A stretch of 64,000 nucleotides of DNA from Bacillota bacterium (GTDB taxonomy: Bacteria; Bacillota; Clostridia; Acetivibrionales; DSM-1351), in assembly GCA_023390335.1 (NCBI GenBank), contig JAEWCZ010000066.1:186001-250000 (forward strand). Reading direction: 5' to 3'. Below the pieces are notes generated by a model. The model worked only from the letters and a program-made list of their open reading frames with translations. It ran no database searches and was not told the DNA's origin. Below, piece after piece: positions 1 through 7,364 of the stretch. The first letter of the stretch is position 1; each line of letters begins with the position of its first letter. Made by a program: the position numbers and the translations under genes.

Positions 1-1
1 T

Positions 2-313
2 GCAGGGGGATATTACTCAATAGTAAATCTCAAATATGGTACTATGTTTGCAGCCAGCAGTACAAAGGATGAAAATGACCACTATGTTGAAGCAGGAAAT
101 GTGGGTGATATAGCTAAATCACAATGGAGAATAGGCTATATTAACGAAGAAGATCCAATGATAGGCATGTACATACAGAATGTAAAGTTTAATTACATGT
201 TTGCTGCCTCCAGCACCAAAAAAGGTTCGGATCACGTTGTTGAAACAGCCCCTGACAGCGGTGAAAACGAACTAAAACTTGATAAATTCAAATTCAGAAT
301 AGTTCCAGTGTGA
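2..313 (+). CDS. C-terminal end of an unrecognised repeat protein (partial)
   Basis: The frame is open from the first bases of the window, so this is the last 103 residues of a longer protein whose start lies outside. Two copies of a short block are visible: YGTMFAASSTKDENDHYVE near the start and FNYMFAASSTKKGSDHVVE about 50 residues later. The repeat of hydrophobic, small and acidic residues could be lobes of a beta-trefoil or another repeat-built beta domain, but I do not recognise a family and assign no function. The gene ends just before a hairpin terminator. No transmembrane segment is present in the visible part. Confidence 0.75.
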   Translation, partial: AGGYYSIVNLKYGTMFAASSTKDENDHYVEAGNVGDIAKSQWRIGYINEEDPMIGMYIQNVKFNYMFAASSTKKGSDHVVETAPDSGENELKLDKFKFRIVPV

Positions 314-336
314 TATTAATTTCATATACATAAGAA

Positions 337-375
337 AAGCATGGATTGGCATAAGTTGCCGATTCATGCTTTTTT
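337..375. terminator. Bidirectional intrinsic terminator
   Basis: The arms AAGCATGGATTGGCA and TGCCGATTCATGCTT pair with two G-T wobbles. T runs flank the stem on both strands. It sits between two convergent genes and can serve both. Confidence 0.85.
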
Positions 376-380
376 CGATA

Positions 381-680
381 TCAGATACTCTTTATTACAG
401 ATTCCAATAATCCCGGGAATCTTTCATTTAATTCGTCATACCTTATGGACATAAATCTTTGCTTACCCAAAATGCGTACTTTTATAAGACCGGATTCCCG
501 TAAAACCTTAAAATGGTGTGAAAGAGCGGATTTCGTCAGGTCGATATTGCAGCAAGCACAGGTGGTTTCCTCCTGATTTGCAAGATTCTTAATAATCTGA
601 AGGCGGATAGGGTCACCAAGTGCATTCAAAACAGTAGATAAACACATTTGTTCCGCTGTGGGATGAAATAATTCCCGCAA
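381..680 (-). CDS. ArsR/SmtB-family transcriptional repressor
   Basis: A 99-residue winged-helix regulator. The N-terminal part (ALGDPIRLQIIKNLA) and the recognition helix (TKSALSHHFKVLRESGLI, about residues 49-66) are typical of ArsR. A CACC motif at about residues 41-44, just before the recognition helix, is where metal- or thiol-sensing ArsR proteins often place their cysteines, so a metal, metalloid or redox signal is plausible. The start is a TTG at 680, chosen because AGGAGGT lies 9 bases upstream. A palindrome at 755-774 upstream is a likely autoregulatory operator. The effector is unknown, and no metal efflux gene lies beside it. Confidence 0.9.
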   Translation of the reverse strand: MRELFHPTAEQMCLSTVLNALGDPIRLQIIKNLANQEETTCACCNIDLTKSALSHHFKVLRESGLIKVRILGKQRFMSIRYDELNERFPGLLESVIKSI

Positions 681-724
681 GTTTCTGTACCTCCTGACTT
701 AATTTGTATTTTATATACTATTGA

Positions 725-774
725 ATTATACCACAGCCTGTGATATATTTAAACAGTTCAATTATATTTGAACT
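725..774 (-). promoter_or_regulatory. Extended -10 promoter and palindromic operator of the ArsR gene
   Basis: On the minus strand TATAAT (725-730) is preceded by TG one base upstream, an extended -10. Further upstream lies AGTTCA-8 bases-TGAACT (755-774), set in a longer imperfect palindrome with TTTAA ends. Its size fits an ArsR dimer site. Operator assignment is inferred. Confidence 0.5.
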
Positions 775-859
775 ATTTAACATAAGTAAACTTTAATGTT
801 TTAGAATATAATAATAAGTATCTTTTTAAAGTCTGCTAATTATGTATGGAAGTAGATAG

Positions 860-1029
860 TGTGGAATTGCTTTAAAGGAGCATGTTTCCATACCAGTTAT
901 ACTTACAGGTGGAATCACGGCTGCGATGGCGACAGAACAGCTTTTGGCTGATGGAACGACTGATTTGATAGGAGTAGGCAGAGCGATTTAAAAGATTCTG
1001 ATTGGGCTGCCCGGGCAATGGGTATCTAA
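860..1029 (+). pseudogene. Remnant of an Old Yellow Enzyme-type NADH:flavin oxidoreductase
   Basis: Translation from 860 gives a C-terminal OYE signature, IPVILTGGITAAMATEQLL followed by DLIGVGRAI, then a stop at 989. Moving one base restores LKDSDWAARAMGI and a stop at 1027, exactly how such proteins end. The break fits loss of one T in the T run at 987-989. A stop lies upstream in frame at 857-859, and the rest of the gene (about 280 residues) is missing. It has no start codon or ribosome site, so it is a fossil rather than a gene. Confidence 0.8.
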
Positions 1030-1065
1030 ATTAGCATAATATTAATCTTGTAAGGAGGTGATAAA

Positions 1066-1260
1066 ATGATAACAAAGGACTGGTCAATAACTGATATAGT
1101 TGAGAAATATCCTAAGACTGCAGAAATATTAATGAACCGCGGAATGCATTGTTTCGGATGTATGGCAGCAAGATTTGAGAACATAGAGCAGGGTGCAATG
1201 GCTCATGGTATAAATGTAGATGAATTGATTAAAGAACTGAATGAAGCTATAAAAGAATAA
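1066..1260 (+). CDS. DUF1858 redox-disulfide protein
   Basis: A 64-residue protein matching the DUF1858 / hybrid-cluster-protein-associated redox disulfide family: an N-terminal TDIVEKYPKTAEILMNRGMHC stretch and a CFGC pair at about residues 29-32, in the position of the family's CxxC. Small family members of this kind are thought to be thiol redox or metal-cluster helper proteins; the exact partner is not known. The start is supported by AAGGAGGTGATAAA directly upstream. It is transcribed alone and closed by a strong terminator at 1289-1342. No hybrid cluster protein gene is present in the window. Confidence 0.85.
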   Translation: MITKDWSITDIVEKYPKTAEILMNRGMHCFGCMAARFENIEQGAMAHGINVDELIKELNEAIKE

Positions 1261-1288
1261 TCTAATAAAAATAGCAAGATACAAAAAT

Positions 1289-1342
1289 AAGCATAATTAC
1301 CGAAGTAAGATGAATTATCTTCGGTTATTACGCTTTTTTTTT
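1289..1342 (+). terminator. Intrinsic terminator after the DUF1858 gene
   Basis: AAGCATAATTACCGAAG pairs with CTTCGGTTATTACGCTT with two mismatches or wobbles, followed by nine T residues. Confidence 0.85.
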
Positions 1343-1349
1343 GTATCAG

Positions 1350-2375
1350 CTATATAAAAAATATTATTACAAAGTAAATAATCAACAGTGCAAATCCCAG
1401 CGGTAGTCCGATTTTTGCCCATTCACGGCTCTTTATCCCCAGCTTCCCGGCTGATATGATATTTGGAATATTGCCGGGAATAAGCATTCCACCGCTTAAC
1501 AGCAGACCCATAAGAATTGACTGAATCTGTTTCGTACTCATAGCAGGACTTACTTCGGCAGCTGCAAGGGTTGCATTATCCAGGACAGCCGAAGATATAT
1601 TTATCCAATATAACACCATGCTGGGGAGATGGATGACATACGTGTTTATAAGAGGCTTGAATCCTGAACCCAGCAGTTCCAAAGCTATTATGAATAAAAA
1701 TATCTTTATGGCACGAACAAAAACTGCTTTTATGCTTTCCAGTTCCAAAATCCCTTCATCTTCACTTTTTTCAGCTTTAGGTGTCATTATTGCAACAACA
1801 GCTCCAAGTATAGCCATAACAAGGACTCCAGGAATTACATATATACCTATGTTTCTGAATAAATACCCAAAATCGGCTTTTAATGAGGATACAACTATAG
1901 TTGAAAGAGGCTCTCCAATAGGAGTAAGGGCTGAACCCAAACCAATTGCAAAACAGGAAATTACAGTAAGTGTTACCTTCTGATTGCGCTTGAAGGGTAG
2001 GGCGTGAACTATCTCAACTAGTATTAAAGCTGCGATTATAGCTGTAATGAGACTTGAAACCAGACCCAGTACAATTATTAGTAGAAAAACAAATATACTT
2101 ATAGGCATTCTCTCTGTAGCATAACCTACAAATTTTTTAATTTTACTTACGGATATCCTGAAAATTAAGCCTGCCACCAGTACAGCCGCAGTAATAAAGT
2201 ATAAAAGATAGTTTTCAAATATATGCAACAGTAAGCCTGTAGAAAGTGTTCCTGAAATTAATGTTGCTGCGATCCCCATTACCAGCAAAAAATACTCCAG
2301 GTTATGCTCAATGGGTCTGAATGCAAAGGGTAGTATTAATATTAATGCTAATACAATCAAAAGTCCTATAATCAT
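1350..2375 (-). CDS. DUF1646-family membrane transporter, probable sodium-linked
   Basis: A 341-residue, very hydrophobic protein with about ten membrane spans. It resembles the DUF1646 family of putative ion transporters. Visible family-like features are the central ALTPIGEPLST segment (about residues 150-160), the SAVLDNATLAAAEVSP segment and GGMLIPGNIPNIISAGKLGI near the C-terminus, which resemble the two half-repeat signatures of the ion transporter superfamily. DUF1646 genes are a hallmark target of the DUF1646-motif RNA, later shown to be a sodium riboswitch, and a structured leader with a terminator precedes this gene. The gene follows a 30-residue membrane peptide by 23 bases. Sodium as the substrate is inferred. 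Confidence 0.8.
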   Translation of the reverse strand: MIIGLLIVLALILILPFAFRPIEHNLEYFLLVMGIAATLISGTLSTGLLLHIFENYLLYFITAAVLVAGLIFRISVSKIKKFVGYATERMPISIFVFLLIIVLGLVSSLITAIIAALILVEIVHALPFKRNQKVTLTVISCFAIGLGSALTPIGEPLSTIVVSSLKADFGYLFRNIGIYVIPGVLVMAILGAVVAIMTPKAEKSEDEGILELESIKAVFVRAIKIFLFIIALELLGSGFKPLINTYVIHLPSMVLYWINISSAVLDNATLAAAEVSPAMSTKQIQSILMGLLLSGGMLIPGNIPNIISAGKLGIKSREWAKIGLPLGFALLIIYFVIIFFI

Positions 2376-2398
2376 TTATATCCTCCAAAATTACTTTT

Positions 2399-2491
2399 TT
2401 ATTTCATAAGATTAGCTAAAACAATTACAATTCCAATGGCGGCTACAACATAGCAAACTACCATTATAAGATGCCTTTTTATATTATTCAT
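2399..2491 (-). CDS. 30-residue single-span membrane peptide
   Basis: A very short open frame encoding one hydrophobic helix after a basic N-terminus (MNNIKRHLIMVVCYVVAAIG, then an aliphatic stretch ending in LANLMK). It is supported by a strong ribosome site, AGGGGGTGATTCTA, directly before the ATG. It lies 23 bases upstream of the DUF1646 transporter in the same direction and behind the same riboswitch-terminator leader. It may be a small accessory subunit or leader peptide of that transporter. No homology is known to me; existence rests on the ribosome site, context and coherent composition. Confidence 0.6.
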   Translation of the reverse strand: MNNIKRHLIMVVCYVVAAIGIVIVLANLMK

Positions 2492-2588
2492 TAGAATCAC
2501 CCCCTTTAATCTAATACAGCTGGGGAACTTTCAAATATTGGGAAGTAATTTATGCTACGAGAACCATTTTTTTGAAGTGAATAAACGT

Positions 2589-2628
2589 AAAAAAGGTGGA
2601 AAACTCGTAAACATACGAGCTTCCCACC
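2589..2628 (-). terminator. Riboswitch-associated intrinsic terminator
   Basis: On the minus strand the stem GGTGGGAAGCTCGTA / TACGAGTTTTCCACC is followed by six T residues. It lies about 100 bases before the first start codon, so it is placed to attenuate the downstream genes, not to end a gene. Confidence 0.85.
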
Positions 2629-2692
2629 CCAGAAGCCTAATACTCTTGAAAACGGATGCTATCCGTTCAACCGAAAAAAACTTTATTAACTT
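2629..2692 (-). ncRNA. Candidate Na+-I (DUF1646-motif) riboswitch aptamer
   Basis: Between the mapped promoter and the leader terminator is a compact structured RNA of about 64 bases. It contains a hairpin TTGAACGGAT / ATCCGTTTTCAA (about 2647-2671) and a segment GGCTTC that can pair with the GAAGC inside the terminator arm, giving a possible switch. The class is assigned from gene context: DUF1646 genes are typically controlled by this RNA, which senses sodium. I could not check the nucleotide consensus from memory. Confidence 0.55.
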
Positions 2693-2698
2693 ACGGAC

Positions 2699-2748
2699 AT
2701 TATAACACGCTTAAAAAAATTGTACAATATTTATAAAAACTATAAAAT
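2699..2748. promoter_or_regulatory. Divergent promoters sharing overlapping -35 boxes
   Basis: On the minus strand TTGTAC (2722-2727), a 17-base spacer and TATAAT (2699-2704) drive the riboswitch leader. On the plus strand TTGTAC (2720-2725), 17 bases and TAAAAT (2743-2748) drive the acetyltransferase. The two -35 boxes overlap in the palindrome TTGTACAA, so the promoters may compete. Confidence 0.65.
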
Positions 2749-2780
2749 AAAACAAAATACCATAAAAAGAGGATGAAAAC

Positions 2781-3647
2781 ATGACAAAAAATTATTTGCA
2801 GTTAACTAAATATGAAGCAGAAAAACTGCTTAAGTTTATAAACAGAAACAAAATAAATAAAATGTCCTTTGAAGATATGGAAAAACAATACCGGGCTGAA
2901 GAATTTGATTTTGGTAAGAGTGTTATAGTAATTATTGATGAAGAAGATATAACTGGCACGGCAGCGGTTGTTTTAAAGGAATGTAAAGAAAAAGGAATAG
3001 CCTACGTGATTAAGTTAGATATATATGAAAACTCAGAGAACAAAAAATTTGCTATTTGCGAAATTATTAAAGAATCCAAGGACCTTGCCACAAAGTACGG
3101 GGCGAACCAAGTATTTCTAGGAACAAAGGATGATGCATTAATAAAAATTCTCAAAAATTTAGGTATGGAGAAACAGTATTCGATAATAAGAATGAAATTA
3201 GATGATAGAAATGTAAAATATAAACCATTAGATTTGATTGAATTATCAGAACAGAATAAAAATGAATACTTAACAATTTATAATAGTTCATTTAGAGAAG
3301 CCCCAAACGGAAGCACCTTAACGGAGAAAGAACTTGAAGAATATGTGAAAAATGCTGATGAAAATAATTGTTATTACATAGTAAGCGTGAATAATGAAAA
3401 GGTGGGCTTTTTACAATTCAAAATTGAAAACTGTATTGGTGAATTTGATTTGGGATTAATAAAAGAAGTAAGGGGAAAGGGTTATGGAAAACAACTTTTG
3501 GAAACAGCTATAAGTTTTTTGAACGAAAAGAAGGTAGCAGAAATTAATTTAACTGTTGTTACAAAAAATGTAGTAGCCCTGAATGTGTATAAAAAAAGAG
3601 GATTTATAGAAAGTGAATTATTGAGCGACTGGTTTCAATTGCTGTGA
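2781..3647 (+). CDS. Tandem GNAT acetyltransferase
   Basis: A 288-residue protein of two GNAT-like halves. The C-terminal half (about residues 150-288) carries the acetyl-CoA loop in the form EVRGKGYGKQLLETAI and the usual end ALNVYKKRGF. The N-terminal half lacks a clear R/Q-x-x-G-x-G/A loop and is probably structural or involved in substrate binding. The acceptor (amine, amino acid, antibiotic or protein) cannot be read from sequence. The start is the ATG after AAAGAGGATGAAAAC. It is monocistronic and divergent from the DUF1646 unit. Confidence 0.85.
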   Translation: MTKNYLQLTKYEAEKLLKFINRNKINKMSFEDMEKQYRAEEFDFGKSVIVIIDEEDITGTAAVVLKECKEKGIAYVIKLDIYENSENKKFAICEIIKESKDLATKYGANQVFLGTKDDALIKILKNLGMEKQYSIIRMKLDDRNVKYKPLDLIELSEQNKNEYLTIYNSSFREAPNGSTLTEKELEEYVKNADENNCYYIVSVNNEKVGFLQFKIENCIGEFDLGLIKEVRGKGYGKQLLETAISFLNEKKVAEINLTVVTKNVVALNVYKKRGFIESELLSDWFQLL

Positions 3648-3698
3648 CTGAGATAATTGTATGATGAAATGATTGCAAACAATAAACTTAAATGGAAT

Positions 3699-3711
3699 AG
3701 TGTGGTATAAT
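3699..3711 (+). promoter_or_regulatory. Extended -10 promoter for the GyrI-like gene
   Basis: TGTGGTATAATG: TATAAT at 3706-3711 with TG just upstream. No good -35 is seen at 17 bases. Confidence 0.5.
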
Positions 3712-3764
3712 GTGCAGGAATAGAATACTAAAGGAATTATTTACAATTTTTATTGGAGGGCTTT

Positions 3765-4283
3765 ATGGGACTGAAAATTTCTTTTGAAGTACAAAACTTT
3801 AGTGCAGTACGATTTATCGGTAAAGAGGTTATTGTTGGCAAGAAAAATCCTGTTCCGGAATTGTGGAATAGTATGCTAAATGATGGTACTAATGAGTTTC
3901 TTCAAAACATGCCTGAGAGAGTGTCTCCCATGGGAGACACAATTGGATGGATGGGTGAGTATAATCCAAAGACTAAAGAGTTTACATATATTGCAGGAAT
4001 ATTTACTAAGCCGGATACTCAAGTTCCAAATGGGTTTTCCTATCGTGATATCACTGATTGTCTAATGGGGATTGGCTGGATAAAAGGAAATACTTCTCAG
4101 CTGGAAAAGGGTGCTCATGTAAAAACCGAGAAAATAATGAAAGAAAACGGGTATGAGCCTGATTATTCAATTGTTGGGATTTCAATGGAATACTATTCGT
4201 TCGATAAGTATGCTAATATCAAAGAAGATGGTAATAATATCTTCACTTTCGGATATCTTTTACCTTGTAAAAAGGTTATTTAA
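3765..4283 (+). CDS. GyrI-like / AraC effector-binding domain protein
   Basis: A 172-residue stand-alone ligand-binding domain resembling the GyrI-like (SOUL/BmrR C-terminal) fold. The family layout is visible: an N-terminal strand KISFEVQNFSAVRFIGKE, a central GWMGEYNPKTKEFTYIAGI and a C-terminal YSIVGISMEYYS plus a final strand. Such proteins bind small hydrophobic or cationic compounds; some work as gyrase inhibitors or drug sequesterers. The ATG at 3765 is preferred over an upstream in-frame TTG because GGAGGGC immediately precedes it. No HTH domain is attached, so direct DNA binding is not expected. Confidence 0.75.
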   Translation: MGLKISFEVQNFSAVRFIGKEVIVGKKNPVPELWNSMLNDGTNEFLQNMPERVSPMGDTIGWMGEYNPKTKEFTYIAGIFTKPDTQVPNGFSYRDITDCLMGIGWIKGNTSQLEKGAHVKTEKIMKENGYEPDYSIVGISMEYYSFDKYANIKEDGNNIFTFGYLLPCKKVI

Positions 4284-4415
4284 ATTTGTATTAATGAGGT
4301 AAATAATGTCTAGCATTTACTTTTTCAGTTGTCTTTGATACAATCAACGGGGCATGATAACATTTATTGACTTCCAATTAATATTTGGGCCAAGTAAATT
4401 TATTAAAAAATAACA

Positions 4416-4454
4416 AAAGAGGTGCTGGAATGATAAACAATCCATACACCTCTT
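4416..4454 (-). terminator. Intrinsic terminator of the Mn-catalase gene
   Basis: On the minus strand AAGAGGTG and CACCTCTT form the outer stem with an inner TGGA/TCCA pairing, followed by TTGTT and further T residues, right after the stop codon. Confidence 0.75.
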
Positions 4455-4458
4455 GTGA

Positions 4459-5151
4459 TTAATGCTGCTGCGGTTGCTGAGGATTCGGATTCTGAAAACT
4501 TGCTGGTTGTGGGTTATCGGCGTTAAAGAACTGATCCCCCGGAGTAGATAGGTTAAAGTAAAGTTTTGAATCCTTTGTGATTCCCCAATCCTTCAATGAA
4601 CCGGTATCCTGAATTTTGTTAAAGGCTTCTCGGAACATAGTATTATGAGCTTCTTCGCGGTTTAGGAGAAAATCTATGGTGCGTCTTACACCTTTGTCTG
4701 TTATCTGTCTGTAAAGATATTCATAAACTACCTTGGCACGCTGTTCTGCTGCAATATTGGAAAGAATGTCAGCCGGAAGGTCTCCTGTTTCGTTTACATA
4801 AGCAGCAGTCCACAACTGGCCTGAAGCATTGGCCAGCATAGGTGTAAGTCCTGTTAAAACGTGTGCTTCTATGTTACCTATAGTTGCATTTTTAGCATCC
4901 AGAACATGACCGTTTAGTAAATTTACTGTTTGAGCAACCATTTCCATGTGGCTCAATTCTTCAGATGCGATGTCTAGAAACAAATCTTTTATCTCAGGGT
5001 CCTTTATCCTGAAACTCTGTGAAAGATACTGCAAAGCAGCTTTCAATTCACCCTGAGGACCTCCCAACTGTTCCTGGAGCATTGCTGCGTAATTAGGATT
5101 TGGGCCGTCTACCTGTACATCCTGTAAAAGTGCTTTATCATGTTTAAACAT
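4459..5151 (-). CDS. Manganese catalase (CotJC-related)
   Basis: A 230-residue dimanganese catalase, breaking hydrogen peroxide into water and oxygen. The metal ligands of the family are all present: E35 in GELKAALQYLSQ, E65 and H68 in SEELSHMEM, E136 in AAEQRAKVVYEY and H169 in REEAHNTMF. The last about 20 residues are a Pro/Gln/Asn-rich tail, likely disordered. Length is between spore-coat CotJC (about 190) and longer Mn-catalases (about 265-300), so it may act in spores or in the cytoplasm of vegetative cells. The ATG is preceded by AAAGGAGAAAACAAT. It is monocistronic. Confidence 0.92.
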   Translation of the reverse strand: MFKHDKALLQDVQVDGPNPNYAAMLQEQLGGPQGELKAALQYLSQSFRIKDPEIKDLFLDIASEELSHMEMVAQTVNLLNGHVLDAKNATIGNIEAHVLTGLTPMLANASGQLWTAAYVNETGDLPADILSNIAAEQRAKVVYEYLYRQITDKGVRRTIDFLLNREEAHNTMFREAFNKIQDTGSLKDWGITKDSKLYFNLSTPGDQFFNADNPQPASFQNPNPQQPQQH

Positions 5152-5308
5152 ATTGTTTTCTCCTTTTGTAAACTATTTAGTATTAGAATTTGTAGTATTT
5201 TATAAAATATTCTGTAATTATTGCATCGAATATTAATTATTCTCATGGGCAAAGATATTTTTAAATATAGTTTTCAACAATAAAAATATGCAGCTTATGG
5301 AGGGTACT

Positions 5309-6436
5309 ATGAAAGCTATTTTATACGAAGGAATAAAAAACGTTAAAGTAAGGAATGTAGGCGATCCTGAAATAAAAAACGATGACGATATAATTGTAAA
5401 AGTTACTTCAACTGCCATATGCGGCTCCGATCTCCATCTCATACATGGTATGATACCCAATATGCCACTGGGATATATACTGGGACATGAAACCATGGGG
5501 ATAGTGGAAGATGCCGGGAAAGGAGTTCAAAAAGTCAAAAAGGGAGATAGGGTAATAATCCCTTTTCCTGTTTCTTGTGGACACTGCTGGTACTGTGAAC
5601 ATGACTTATGGAGTCAATGCGATAACTCCAATGCAAATGGAGAGGTTGGAGGAATTTTGGGATACAGTAAAACGTACGGCGGATATGACGGGGGACAGGC
5701 TGAATACCTGAGAGTACCGTATGCAAATGTAGGGCCAACGATTGTTCCCGAAGAATTGGCTGATGAGCAAGTGCTTTTTTTGACAGACATTCTGCCTACC
5801 TCTTATTGGGGAGTAGAAAACGGTGGAGTAAAAAAGGATGACACTGTAGTAGTTCTTGGCTGCGGGCCTGTAGGACTTCTCAGTATAAAGTGGGCTGCTT
5901 TCCACGGAGCTAAGAGGATAATCGCTGTGGATTACGTTAAATACCGTCTCGAACATGCAAAACAATACGGCGTAGAAGTTATAAATTTTGAAGAGCATGA
6001 CAACACAGGGGAATATATAAAGGAAATAACTCATGGCGGAGCAGATGTGGTTATTGACTGTGTTGGAATGGATGGAAAAATGACTAAGTTCGAGATGCTT
6101 GAGACTGCCTTGAAACTTCAGGGAGGTTCAAAATCTGCAATCGAAATAGCTACCCAAGCAGTAAGAAAAGGCGGTACAGTGTCTATGGTAGGTGTCTATG
6201 GTGCCAGATACAATATGTTCCCACTTGGAGATTTCTTCGCAAGAAACATAACTCTTAAAATGGGACAATGTCCTGCCCAGACCTATGTTCCAAGGATTCT
6301 GGATTTAATAAAACAAGGCAAGTTTGATGCTACAGATATTATAACTCACAAGCTTAAGTTGGATGAGGGAGAACATGCCTACGAAATATTTGACAAGAAA
6401 CTGGATAACTGTATTAAAGTCGTACTAAAACCTTGA
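5309..6436 (+). CDS. Zinc-dependent alcohol/formaldehyde dehydrogenase-like MDR protein
   Basis: A 375-residue medium-chain dehydrogenase. Catalytic zinc ligands C38, H60 and E61 (GHETMG) and the structural zinc cysteines C90, C93, C96 and C104 are present. The NAD(P) site is LGCGPVGLLSIKWA. The long C-terminal part with IDCVGMDGK and the NITLKMGQCP segment resembles the glutathione-independent formaldehyde dehydrogenase / threonine dehydrogenase branch; the substrate is uncertain. The start at 5309 is chosen because GGAGGGTACT directly precedes it; an in-frame ATG at 5288 lacks a site. The MBL gene follows after 25 bases and is probably co-transcribed. Confidence 0.88.
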   Translation: MKAILYEGIKNVKVRNVGDPEIKNDDDIIVKVTSTAICGSDLHLIHGMIPNMPLGYILGHETMGIVEDAGKGVQKVKKGDRVIIPFPVSCGHCWYCEHDLWSQCDNSNANGEVGGILGYSKTYGGYDGGQAEYLRVPYANVGPTIVPEELADEQVLFLTDILPTSYWGVENGGVKKDDTVVVLGCGPVGLLSIKWAAFHGAKRIIAVDYVKYRLEHAKQYGVEVINFEEHDNTGEYIKEITHGGADVVIDCVGMDGKMTKFEMLETALKLQGGSKSAIEIATQAVRKGGTVSMVGVYGARYNMFPLGDFFARNITLKMGQCPAQTYVPRILDLIKQGKFDATDIITHKLKLDEGEHAYEIFDKKLDNCIKVVLKP

Positions 6437-6461
6437 TTATGTGCTCTGGAGGACTAAAACA

Positions 6462-7304
6462 ATGATAAATGAGATGATAAATGGCTTATCAAAATTAACT
6501 TCTTCCTCCCAGGAGGTTTTACCTGATATTCTGCTGCTGCATTTTACTATTGTAAGTGCATGTATTGTAGGAGATTCAAAGGAGTGGGTTTTAGTTGATA
6601 CCGGCCTGGAAAACTCATATGACTTTATAAAAGAAAGTGTAAAAAAACGCTTTGAGGTTGAAAGCCGCCCCAAGGCAATAATACTGACCCACGGGCATTT
6701 TGACCACGTAGGCTCTGTTATAAAACTTTCTGAGGATTGGGATGTTCCGGTATTCGCCCATTCTCTTGAAATGCCTTACATTACAGGAAAAGAGGACTAT
6801 CCGACGGCTGATTCATCTGTGGACGAAGGACTTGTTGCTAAAATGTCTCCCAGCTTTCCACATACCAGCATTAATATCGGCTACCGTGCCGCAGCACTTC
6901 CGCAGGATGGAAGTGTTCCCGGCATGAAAGGATGGAAATGGATTCATACTCCCGGACATACCAGAGGACACGTTTCATTTTTCCGTGAAGAAGACCGCAC
7001 ACTCATTGCAGGTGATGCTTTTACCACAACAAAACAGGAATCTTTTATATCTGTGCTTACCCAGAAAGAGAAAATAAAAGGGCCGCCTGCATATCTTACT
7101 ACTGATTGGGATGCGGCACGCAAGTCCGTTGAACTTTTAGCGGAACTAAAACCACATCTGGCAATACCAAGTCACGGAATGCCAATGGTGGGCGAGGAGT
7201 TAAAAAGACATCTGGAATACCTGGTTAAAAATTTTAATGAAATATCCGTTCCTCATCAGGGTAGGTTTGTAGAAAATGAAGTTAAGCCGAAAAGCCTACA
7301 GTAA
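6462..7304 (+). CDS. Metallo-beta-lactamase-fold hydrolase
   Basis: A 280-residue MBL-fold protein. The metal-binding motif is HGHFDH at residues 77-82, followed by TPGHTRGHVSFF and AGDAF for the other ligands, and a C-terminal IPSHG. This pattern fits the glyoxalase II-like / thioesterase-like branch rather than true beta-lactamases. The ATG at 6462 follows GGAGG by 9 bases; an upstream in-frame GTG at 6441 has no site. The pairing with an alcohol/formaldehyde dehydrogenase suggests joint detoxification of an aldehyde or its thioester product, which is inference. Confidence 0.85.
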   Translation: MINEMINGLSKLTSSSQEVLPDILLLHFTIVSACIVGDSKEWVLVDTGLENSYDFIKESVKKRFEVESRPKAIILTHGHFDHVGSVIKLSEDWDVPVFAHSLEMPYITGKEDYPTADSSVDEGLVAKMSPSFPHTSINIGYRAAALPQDGSVPGMKGWKWIHTPGHTRGHVSFFREEDRTLIAGDAFTTTKQESFISVLTQKEKIKGPPAYLTTDWDAARKSVELLAELKPHLAIPSHGMPMVGEELKRHLEYLVKNFNEISVPHQGRFVENEVKPKSLQ

Positions 7305-7317
7305 CCAATCAAATTAT

Positions 7318-7356
7318 ACTCACATATATTGGAACTATAAATATATAAAAGTGAGT
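7318..7356 (+). promoter_or_regulatory. Inverted repeat covering the leader of the LysM-GH18 gene
   Basis: ACTCAC-ATATATT at 7318-7330 and AATATAT-aaaa-GTGAGT at 7340-7356 are complementary with a 4-base bulge. The right arm contains the only ribosome-site-like bases (GTGAGTG) before the TTG start, so the fold could limit translation. It may alternatively be a regulator site. Confidence 0.35.
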
Positions 7357-7364
7357 GATTTGCT

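Noticed and set aside
4459..5151. Spore coat protein CotJC in the strict sense
   Set aside because: No cotJA or cotJB genes are adjacent and the protein is longer, so only Mn-catalase is called.
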